Source: Bacteriovoracaceae bacterium UBA6153 (GTDB lineage: Bacteria > Bdellovibrionota > Bacteriovoracia > Bacteriovoracales > Bacteriovoracaceae). Taken from it: DNA of 58,076 nt. This document shows, one piece after another, positions 52,052 to 58,076 of this stretch. The DNA lies in NCBI GenBank assembly GCA_002428265.1, contig DIUR01000024.1:1-58076 (forward strand), in the 5' to 3' direction. Below the pieces are notes generated by a model that saw only the letters and a program-made list of their open reading frames with translations, did no database searches and was not told the DNA's origin. The stretch's first letter is position 1, and each line of letters begins with the position of its first letter. A program made the translations under genes and the position numbers.

Positions 52052-52594
52052 TTAGTTTTCGATCAAATAATCTTCAATTTTTCCAATAATCTGAATTTGG
52101 GTTTTATGACATCGAATGGGCCTGGACTTTGGTAAAAGTGGATTGTTGGGGAATTTTACCATCATTTCATCATTGTCAATTACTGACACAACTACCCCTT
52201 TACCGAAAATAGGAGTTGTCTTTGATCGAACAATCACTCCAACTTCAATTTTTTCTAGAGAAGGAGTTTTAGCTGGTTTGACTAATTTATTTATAATTTC
52301 AAGCCAATCTTTTATATAGATAGGACGATTTAATAAGCCAGCACTTCCTTTGATAAATTTTTGACCTATGATTAGAAAAGGAATTTTCACCTCTTCTAGT
52401 GCTTCTTGATTATTTTTAAAATCCTCTTCTGGAAGACAAATCAAATCGTAAGGATCAAGTTTGCCTACATTTGCCAGGCTACTCTTGTAAAAAACGCTGA
52501 AACGACTAAAAGCACTTTCAATATTCATCATTTCATCAGGAGCAAGACCAATGAAAAGCAATTGGGAGCGAAATATTTTGAATTTATTATCCAT
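52052..52594 (-). CDS. Receiver-like N-terminus with SH3/Tudor-like C-terminal domain
   Basis: A 180-residue protein. The first 110 residues resemble a degenerate receiver (QLLFIGLAPDEMMNIESAFS, YDLICLPEEDF, IPFLIIGQKFIKG) without the standard Asp triad. The last 65 residues form a small beta domain (VGVIVRSKTTPIFGKGVVVS, EMMVKFPNNPLLP) of SH3 or Tudor type, as in CarD- or PilZ-like adaptors. I name no family. An adaptor in signalling or polar localisation is plausible next to chemoreceptors. Confidence 0.6.
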   Translation of the reverse strand: MDNKFKIFRSQLLFIGLAPDEMMNIESAFSRFSVFYKSSLANVGKLDPYDLICLPEEDFKNNQEALEEVKIPFLIIGQKFIKGSAGLLNRPIYIKDWLEIINKLVKPAKTPSLEKIEVGVIVRSKTTPIFGKGVVVSVIDNDEMMVKFPNNPLLPKSRPIRCHKTQIQIIGKIEDYLIEN

Positions 52595-52710
52595 TCAGCA
52601 ATTATCATTGATTATTCAACAAAGTGATTTAGGCAAAAGTTAGACACTTAACAATTATGAATAAATAGTAAAGCAGACCTGTCTTTAAGAGATATTTATT
52701 AAAGATTTTG

Positions 52711-52845
52711 GACAAAAAAACTAAAAGCTTAATCCAGGGCTTTTATATGATTGCTTCTTGCGAAGGTCGTCACTGAAATTTTGTTACGAGAAATAGGGTG
52801 ATATATATGGTGGTGAAGACAATCATATACAACCCTCGTCTTTAT
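52711..52845 (+). repeat. Intergenic repeat B, copy 1 (terminator head plus structured body)
   Basis: The copy starts with GACAAAAAAA (52711) and a hairpin TAAAAGC/GCTTTTA (52722-52728, 52739-52745). Then come ATATGATTG, a tetraloop stem CTTC-TTGC-GAAG (52754-52765), GTTACGA, and a stem TATATGGT/ATCATATA (52803-52829) closing a conserved loop GGTGAAGACA. From GGGCTTT the body aligns over about 108 bases with copy 2, and its head also matches copy 3. Between the body and the chemoreceptor gene at 53022 no gene is seen. Confidence 0.8.
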
Positions 52846-52926
52846 CGCGCCATTTGTGACACAAGCTTAGGTAATTAATATCTATTTATGGCGAAGCTAT
52901 TCGTAACCATGATTAATATCAGGTTT

Positions 52927-52952
52927 ATCGTTAAGCATTGATGCTTAACGAT
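52927..52952. repeat. Near-perfect 26-base inverted repeat
   Basis: ATCGTTAAGCAT (52927-52938) and ATGCTTAACGAT (52941-52952) are exact reverse complements around a 2-base centre, 70 bases before the chemoreceptor start. It could be an operator or a terminator stem; no T run follows. Confidence 0.65.
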
Positions 52953-53021
52953 TGTTTGCCAGTACAATTAGAAAATAGTTGTGCAAGAAGAAGCAATTAT
53001 TATTAATAAGGAGTTTTTTAA

Positions 53022-54605
53022 TTGAGTTTATATAAAAAAATCATGGGGATTCTATCCGGACTCTCACTAGTCATCTACTTATATGTTAATTTTTTTGTCA
53101 TTAATAAATTTCAGAGACAAATGATAGAAAGTGTCCCTGAGTCATCTGTTCGTTCAATTTATTCTGTAATTGATCAATATGGAAAAAAAGTTTCAGCTAA
53201 GGAAATAACTGAAGAAGATGCCAAAAAAGAAGTTATGAATTTAATAAAAAATCTTCGATTGGCAGACGGAAACTATTTCTGGATACATGATTTAAATAAT
53301 AGGATGATTATTCACCCCACTAAGCCAGAGCTCAACGGTACTGATGTTTCTCAAAATAAAGATCCCGATGGAAATTTTCTTTTTGTTGGGATGACAAATT
53401 TAGTAAAGAGCAATCGAGGAGAAGGGACCTATAATTACCTTTGGCCTAAACCTAATAAAAAAATCGCAATTGAAAAAACATCATTTCTAAAATTATATGA
53501 GCCTTGGGGATGGATAATTGGCTCTGGGATGTATGTCGAGGACATCCAAGCTACAATGTCTGGGTACATAAATCAGATTCGTATTGTCCTCTTGCTTATT
53601 TTCGCTTTAGGTTTAGTTGCTTGTCATATATTAGTAAAAAATATTATGAAAGGTATTAATAATACAGTTGAGTCACTTTCTTCGACGGTACATGATTTAC
53701 AAAACTCCTCTCAAAAAATGAATCTTATAAGTCGAGGATTAACATCTTCAGTTGACAGCCAGGTTTCGAGTATCACCCAAAGTGTGACAGCGATGGATGA
53801 GATATCGGCAACGATAAAAAACAATGATCAGTCGGCAACACATGTTTATCAATTATCAGCAGAGTCCAAAAAATCTGCTGAGTCTGGCAAAAAAACAGTA
53901 GATAGGATGATTTTTGAAATGAGAGAAATTTCATCAAGCTATGATGACATTCATCATAATGTCATCGAGAACGGTGAAGAAATTAAAAAAATTATAGGCG
54001 TCATCGCTCAAATCGCTTCCAAAACAGATATTATTAACGATATTGTTTTTCAAACAAAACTTTTATCCTTTAATGCTGCTGTTGAAGCTGCTAGGGCAGG
54101 AGAGAGTGGAAAAGGATTTGCAGTTGTTGCTGAAGAAATTGGAAAATTAGCAAGTATATCAGGTCAAGCTGCGAGTGATATTAATAAAATGCTGGTTGAG
54201 TCTCAAGAACAAGTTCGCTTAATCGCAGCGACAACAACAAGTAATATCGCTCTAATTGTTAGCCGAGGGCGTGAAAAAGTTAATACGGGAAACACTGTTG
54301 CCTCTGAATGTTTAAGAGAGTTAAATCAAATCCTGTCCTGTGTTCTTGATCAGGACAATTCTATTAATCAAATTACTGTGGCGATAAAAGAGCAATCAGA
54401 TGGTGTTGATGAAGTTAATAAGGCCCTAAAGCATCTCAATGACGATACAAGCAATTCAGTAGGTATGTCTACACGCTCGAAAGAGGCATCTGAAGACCTA
54501 AGGGTGCAATCAGGTAAGTTGAGAGCTTCAATTCAAAGCTTAAGAAAGATGTTAGGATCTAAAAAAGCTTATGTTGTTACTGACGTGGTAGATGAAGATT
54601 TGTAA
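53022..54605 (+). CDS. Methyl-accepting chemotaxis protein with single Cache sensor domain
   Basis: The gene starts at TTG 53022, with AAGGAG 8 bases upstream. The 527-residue protein has a membrane helix (residues 4-26) and a periplasmic sCache_2-like domain (about 30-180) with NLRLADGNYFWIHDLNNRMI and WGWIIGSGMY. A second helix follows (about 185-205), then a long coiled-coil signalling domain whose tip is FQTKLLSFNAAVEAARAGES plus GKGFAVVAEEIGKLA. There is no canonical HAMP. It detects small ligands and controls CheA. No cheA or cheW is nearby. Confidence 0.93.
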   Translation: MSLYKKIMGILSGLSLVIYLYVNFFVINKFQRQMIESVPESSVRSIYSVIDQYGKKVSAKEITEEDAKKEVMNLIKNLRLADGNYFWIHDLNNRMIIHPTKPELNGTDVSQNKDPDGNFLFVGMTNLVKSNRGEGTYNYLWPKPNKKIAIEKTSFLKLYEPWGWIIGSGMYVEDIQATMSGYINQIRIVLLLIFALGLVACHILVKNIMKGINNTVESLSSTVHDLQNSSQKMNLISRGLTSSVDSQVSSITQSVTAMDEISATIKNNDQSATHVYQLSAESKKSAESGKKTVDRMIFEMREISSSYDDIHHNVIENGEEIKKIIGVIAQIASKTDIINDIVFQTKLLSFNAAVEAARAGESGKGFAVVAEEIGKLASISGQAASDINKMLVESQEQVRLIAATTTSNIALIVSRGREKVNTGNTVASECLRELNQILSCVLDQDNSINQITVAIKEQSDGVDEVNKALKHLNDDTSNSVGMSTRSKEASEDLRVQSGKLRASIQSLRKMLGSKKAYVVTDVVDEDL

Positions 54606-54729
54606 TTTTTGTAGGTTTTTTTACATTGTCTTGTTGCACTTCCAGTAATTTGCGTAAAGCTTCCGGTTGAGAGGAGTCTAGTTTAATTAGGGGTACGAAC
54701 ATTCACAAAATCTTTAAGGTTTAATTAAG

Positions 54730-54756
54730 TTAATATTTATAACTATTTGACGATAA
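54730..54756 (+). promoter_or_regulatory. Candidate sigma28 (FliA) promoter of the second chemoreceptor
   Basis: TTAA (54730-54733), 15 bases, then GACGATAA (54749-54756) resembles the FliA consensus TAAA-N15-GCCGATAA with two mismatches, ending 31 bases before the ATG at 54788. Chemoreceptor genes are typical FliA targets. Confidence 0.55.
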
Positions 54757-54787
54757 TGATAACAATCGAAATATAAAGGGGTTGTTC

Positions 54788-56365
54788 ATGTTCAAAGACA
54801 GAAGTCTTAGTTTCAAATTAAGGGCATCATTTGGCGTTCTTATTCTTCTTCTGATTATGGTCGGTGGAATTAATATTTATTTTTTATAAAAAACAACAGA
54901 TAAGTATCAACACATTACAACGATCAATTTAGGTAATGCTATTACGCTGAAACACCTGGATTCGCATTCTCGTGAAATCCTTAGAAGAATTTTACAATAT
55001 ACAGTCAAAGGTAATGAGCAAAAAGACTTCGATAGGATTGATGAAAGTATAGCTGAAAATATACAGCAATATCAAAAATATAGTAAAGAATATGAATCTA
55101 TTCCTTTTGTGGATGGAGAAAGTGAAATTTACCAAAGAGTCAGTGATAATTGGCTTAAAATGAGTAGTTATTTTTCTGAACTTGCTCTTACTGCTAAATC
55201 TTCCAAAGAAGAAGATCATATTAAATTTGGTAATTTGTATAGAAGTGAGATTAAGGAATCTCGCGATAATTTCTTTAAGGCATTAGATGAACTAACTGAG
55301 TTCCAAGTCAATGAATCAAAAAAATGGGCAGCTTCTGCAAGTGAAACATCAAAACTAGCTGACAAAATCACCATGATCACGATTGGCCTAGGAATGATCT
55401 TTGGTGTTCTCATCGCTTACTTCATTTCAACAGGACTTACAAAACAGTTGAATGCTCTGACTGCGAATTTATCAGAAGGGGCCGATGTCGTTGAGAAGGC
55501 ATCTTCTAGTATCGCTCACTCAAGTGAGGAGCTTTCTGCAAGCGTGAATGAGCAAGCTGCCGCCATTCAAGAGACAACGGCTTCGACAGAAGAGCTTTCT
55601 GCCATGGTCAGTAAAAATCAGGAGAATGCACTAGAGTCAAATCGTGTGTCTAAACAAAGTACTGAATCTGCCATTGAGGGGAAAAACGCTGTTAAAACTA
55701 TGATTATTGCCATTGAAGATATTCATAATTCCAATCAAAAAATGATGACTACTGTAAATGACAATAATAAAAACATTGAAGAAATTATCCAGGTAATTCA
55801 CGAGATTTCTAATAAGACAAAAGTTATTAACGAAATAGTTTTTCAAACCAAACTTTTATCATTCAATGCCTCAGTAGAAGCTGCCAGAGCTGGTGAACAA
55901 GGAAAGGGGTTTGCAGTTGTTGCTGAAGAGATCGGAAGCTTGGCACAGATGAGTGGAAATGCTGCTCAAGAAATCTCTACGATGTTAAGTGAGAGTACTG
56001 CTAAGGTTGAAAGGATTGTAAATAAAACCAAAGAAGAAGTTAGCCTGCTCATAATTGAAGGAAAAGAAAAAGTTGAGCATGGGATAAGTGTTGCTAGAGA
56101 ATGTGATGCCGTACTCGATCAGATAGTAGGTCATGTTAGTTCAGTTAATTCGATGGTGTCAGATATAACTGTCGCCTCAGAAGAGCAAAGCAAGGGAATC
56201 AACGAGATTTCAAAAGCTATGGGACAACTTGATCAGGCGACACAGATGAATGCAAACTCTTCTCGAGAAATGGCATTTTCATCGGAAGAACTTTCAGGGC
56301 AGGCAAAGAAACTCAATGGCTTGGTAAGTGATTTAAAAGATACAGTTAAAGGTAAAGCTAGTTAA
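54788..56365 (+). pseudogene. Chemoreceptor gene (4HB_MCP type) interrupted by in-frame TAA
   Basis: From ATG 54788, with AAAGGGG upstream, the frame reads MFKDRSLSFKLRASFGVLIL and a TM helix ending NIYFL. A TAA at 54887-54889 follows, then without any shift KTTDKYQHITTINLGNAITL and a four-helix periplasmic domain typical of 4HB_MCP. Next are the second helix (ITMITIGLGMIFGVLIAYFI), SAMVSKNQENALESNRVSKQ and the complete tip FQTKLLSFNASVEAARAGEQ. A single base change (for example from AAA, CAA or TAT) restores 525 residues. GTG 55109 could start a tail without TM1. The gene is otherwise intact, so either it is recently inactivated or the TAA is a sequence error. Confidence 0.8.
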
Positions 56366-56473
56366 AAAGATTTATATTATAATTCATGAATAGGGTTTAT
56401 TGACGTATTAGTTCAGAATATATACGGTACTTATAAATAAACCCTATCCCTCGCCAGGCTATATTGGCATCTT

Positions 56474-56848
56474 GTGAAAACTAATTTTAAATTTGATCCA
56501 GCATGGTTACTTCAAGTAATTGAAGAGACAGTCGCAATTGATACTTATCTTCAAGGCCAACCCGAAAAGGTTACTTTTTTAAAAACAAAGATCCCAAACT
56601 GTCAGCTTTTATACATACGACAAAATGAAGATGGTTTTGAAAATAACATTAATCTCATTTTTGTAGATTCTATAAATGCAAATCAACCCGGATCAGATTG
56701 GCAATACAAAACGAGTATAAAGATTGAAGCAGTAGGTGCTGATTTACATTTCGAGATTCTGACTGACGATCGCATTGGAGAGGTTGAAATTTGGTTTCAT
56801 CCAGAGTCAAAAGAACTTTCAAAATTATATTGGTTACTCAAACAATGA
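56474..56848 (+). CDS. Small soluble protein, unknown function
   Basis: A 124-residue protein beginning at GTG 56474 with a weak ribosome binding site. It has no signal peptide and reads as an alpha/beta domain: DPAWLLQVIEETVAIDTYLQ, CQLLYIRQNEDGFENNINLI, and ADLHFEILTDDRIGEVEIWF at the C-terminus. It is not recognised. It lies 108 bases after the chemoreceptor gene and ends just before the first A-type repeat. Confidence 0.6.
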   Translation: MKTNFKFDPAWLLQVIEETVAIDTYLQGQPEKVTFLKTKIPNCQLLYIRQNEDGFENNINLIFVDSINANQPGSDWQYKTSIKIEAVGADLHFEILTDDRIGEVEIWFHPESKELSKLYWLLKQ

Positions 56849-56860
56849 ATTACTAATTTT

Positions 56861-56922
56861 CGAATCAATTTTTGATCATCAAAATTAAGAAACTATAATC
56901 GCCTCGACTCTATTGGGGCTTT
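56861..56922 (+). repeat. Intergenic repeat A, copy 1
   Basis: A 62-base segment beginning CGAATCAAT and ending GGGGCTTT. It aligns without gaps to 57888-57949, with 50 of 62 bases identical by eye. It contains a hairpin GCCTCGA/TTGGGGC and merges into B copy 2 at its end. Confidence 0.75.
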
Positions 56923-57025
56923 AATATGATCGATTTCTTGCGAAGGTTTTCACTGACATAAATGTTACGAAGAATGGGGTGGCATGTGGTGGTGGAGACA
57001 ACCATATACAAAACGGTATCTTTAT
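56916..57025 (+). repeat. Intergenic repeat B, copy 2
   Basis: This 110-base segment begins GGGCTTT AATATGATCGA and holds the tetraloop stem TTTC-TTGC-GAAG, GTTACGAAGAATGGGGTGG and the stem CATGTGGT/ACCATATA with loop GGTGGAGACA. Compared with copy 1, the loop is conserved while stem bases vary in ways that mostly keep pairing. Compared with copy 3, 55 of the 56 shared bases are identical. It is followed by the structured stretch at 57037-57302. Confidence 0.8.
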
Positions 57026-57036
57026 TACGGAAAAAA

Positions 57037-57302
57037 GGGAGGATTTCTCCTCCCCAAGCCCTAGAGTAAGTCCCTTAACGACTTTAAAATTATTGTTAGT
57101 AATTTTAAAATCAGGATTAATAACTCTAATACTTTCAAAACCTTGAGCATCCGTGCCTCCAAAGAAGGGCCTTCATTGGCCTTGGAGCTCTCGGCTTGAA
57201 TAAGTTTATAATTATGCTAAAATTTCTTATTCCCCAAGCCAGGTTTGTTAGACCTATTTGGAGTTTCAAAACCTTAAAACCCCTCTTACCATGAGGGGTT
57301 TT
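57037..57302 (+). ncRNA. Structured intergenic stretch ending in a terminator, possible small RNA
   Basis: No gene is seen in about 430 bases (57026-57461), but hairpins follow one another. GGGAGGA-TTTC-TCCTCCC (57037-57054) comes first. A bulged stem follows, with CTCCAA pairing to TTGGAG and GGCC to GGCC (57157-57187). AGGT/ACCT is at about 57241-57254. AAAACCCCTC/GAGGGGTTTT closes the series. The order, hairpins then U-tailed terminator, suggests a transcript that may start in repeat B. I do not recognise a known RNA class; tmRNA, RNase P and SRP RNA signatures are absent. Confidence 0.4.
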
Positions 57303-57306
57303 TTAT
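57276..57306 (+). terminator. Rho-independent terminator
   Basis: AAAACCCCTC (57276-57285), loop TTACCAT and GAGGGGTTTT (57293-57302), followed by TTAT. It ends whatever is transcribed from the 57.0 kb region. Confidence 0.85.
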
Positions 57307-57461
57307 TGGTGCAGGTTCCTGCAATGTTCATTAGATTTTTTCAGAGTTGAAACACGAAGAGTTTGTGATCAAGGTTTGGGTAATAAGCATTAGTTTTCGA
57401 CAATATTGACTTCATTTTATATACTCCATATATTTCCTTTTTCTAAAAGGATGAGGCGTAT

Positions 57462-57845
57462 ATGACTAAAGTAGTACTTCTATTTCTCTCTGTGATTTTG
57501 TTTTCGTTCAATTCAGTAGCTGATACAAAACTCATAATAAATAACAGAGTATTCAATTTACTCGAGCAGGAAAAACCAAATTGCGGTAAAGAAAAAGGCG
57601 ATCCAGAATATTCTGCAGCTTTATTTTTACTAAGCACTGCGCAGGGCTTAGGAGAACAGTCGGGCAGTGTTGAGAATGGAGTAAGATCTATTTTCAATTT
57701 TATACGAAACTATCCAAGTAGGTTCACAAGTACTTCATGCGCATTGTTGCGTGATGTATGTGAAGCTCGATGCAACAAGGCTTCAATCTTTTCCCAAGAG
57801 CAATGTAAAATTGAATGCAACCAGTACGAAACATGGAACCGTTGA
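57462..57845 (+). CDS. Small secreted Cys-containing protein
   Basis: A 127-residue protein with a signal peptide (KVVLLFLSVILFSFNSVA) and Cys residues in the mature part, several clustered at the C-terminus (STSCALLRDVCEARCNKASI and QEQCKIECNQ). The pattern fits a small disulfide-stapled helical protein. The ATG follows AAAAGGATGAGGCG, a good site. It lies between B copies 2 and 3 and A copies 1 and 2. No family is recognised. Confidence 0.75.
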   Translation: MTKVVLLFLSVILFSFNSVADTKLIINNRVFNLLEQEKPNCGKEKGDPEYSAALFLLSTAQGLGEQSGSVENGVRSIFNFIRNYPSRFTSTSCALLRDVCEARCNKASIFSQEQCKIECNQYETWNR

Positions 57846-57887
57846 ATAAAAATTGATCAGGAGGACGCACCTCAAATCACTAAATAT

Positions 57888-57949
57888 CGAATCAATCTCT
57901 GATTATTAAAACAAAGAAATTGTAATGGCCTCGACTTTGTCGGGGCTTT
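57888..57949 (+). repeat. Intergenic repeat A, copy 2
   Basis: Begins CGAATCAAT and ends GGGGCTTT like copy 1, with 12 differences in 62 bases and no gaps. Its 3' hairpin is a terminator (57927-57957). Confidence 0.75.
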
Positions 57950-57957
57950 TTATTTTT
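57927..57957 (+). terminator. Rho-independent terminator within repeat A copy 2
   Basis: GGCCTCGAC (57927-57935), loop TTT and GTCGGGGCT (57939-57947) pair over 9 positions including G-T wobbles, with a TTTTATTTTT tail. Confidence 0.8.
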
Positions 57958-57974
57958 AAGAATGAATATATTTT

Positions 57975-57990
57975 TGAAATTAGAATTTCA
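57975..57990. repeat. 16-base inverted repeat between A2 and B3
   Basis: TGAAATT-AG-AATTTCA is a perfect inverted repeat with a 2-base centre, directly before the GACAAAAAAA head of repeat B copy 3. No function can be assigned. Confidence 0.5.
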
Positions 57991-58076
57991 GACAAAAAAA
58001 AGCCCCAGAAGGTTAACCCGGGGCTTTAATATGATCGACTTCTTGCGAAGGTTTTCACTGACATAAATGTTACGAA
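57991..58076 (+). repeat. Intergenic repeat B, copy 3, cut by the window end
   Basis: It starts with GACAAAAAAA and a hairpin AAAGCCCC (57999-58006) / GGGGCTTT (58020-58027), then AATATGATCGAC, the tetraloop stem CTTC-TTGC-GAAG and GTTACGAA, where the window ends. It differs from copy 2 at one of 56 shared bases. The stem variation (C here, T in copy 2) keeps base pairing through a wobble. Confidence 0.8.

Noticed and set aside
56928..56963. 11-residue reading frame (ATGATCGA...) in repeat B copy 2, also in copy 3
   Set aside because: Conserved in two near-identical copies but broken by a one-base difference in copy 1. RNA stems explain the conservation better.
1..58076. tRNA, rRNA, tmRNA, RNase P RNA or CRISPR array
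   Set aside because: I looked for T-loop (TTCGAATC-like), tmRNA and RNase P signatures and for regularly spaced direct repeats and found none convincing.

Overview
The window is AT-rich bacterial DNA, densely packed with lipoproteins, secreted Cys-rich proteins, chemoreceptors and cell-wall hydrolases. A TIGR02147/DUF4423-type regulator paired with a secreted protein, GH25 and SLT-like lipoproteins, and repeat-bearing minor pilins are a combination typical of Bdellovibrionota, probably the Bacteriovorax/Peredibacter side. This placement is by gene content; there is no rRNA in the window. No tRNA, rRNA or CRISPR array was recognised.

Layout. 1-10.8 kb is a surface-polysaccharide locus: hexapeptide acyltransferase, two initiating polyprenyl-phosphate sugar-phosphate transferases (one short, one long), a WbpM/CapD-type 4,6-dehydratase, four glycosyltransferases (CgeB-like, GT10 fucosyltransferase-like, GT2, GT4) and a Wzx-type flippase, with the last five genes overlapping. 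11.0-18.8 kb is an accessory belt: BrnT/BrnA and HigB/HigA-type toxin-antitoxin pairs, a frameshifted PBECR-like toxin with a DUF2283 partner, an SLT-like lipoprotein, a TIGR02147 regulator broken by a stop codon, a secreted HEFAHH protein, a Cys-repeat minor pilin and a RAYT transposase. 18.8-22.8 kb (minus strand) is the most unusual part: a tightly overlapping four-gene operon encoding a small exported peptide ending in GGGGA, a family-5 solute-binding lipoprotein, a YcaO enzyme and a hybrid histidine kinase with a C-terminal receiver. I propose it as an undescribed peptide-modification and peptide-sensing cassette.

23-46 kb holds mostly housekeeping and envelope genes: ung, an MscS channel, an SLC13/TrkA_C transporter, a 32-cysteine repeat protein, a LuxR-type regulator, an orphan CpaF-like ATPase, a GH25 lysozyme lipoprotein, an ArsR-AHSA1 pair with a visible operator, an APC permease, a DUF2339 protein, NnrS, a DnaB-like mini-helicase and a KaiC-like ATPase with a GAF histidine kinase, followed by YceI, a DUF1090 protein and ClpP. 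46.5-51.6 kb contains a lipocalin and a run of small-molecule genes (DUF2452, OsmC, renalase-like oxidoreductase, NAD-binding protein, unknown, FabZ-like). 52-58 kb contains two chemoreceptors (one interrupted by an in-frame TAA) and a family of near-identical intergenic repeats (at 52.7, 56.9 and 58.0 kb) with terminator-like heads and covarying hairpins.

Three genes that otherwise read as intact are interrupted by one small lesion each: a frameshift near 13385, TAA at 14029 and TAA at 54887. This could be real decay or sequence error. All functional assignments are from motifs and gene order read by eye.
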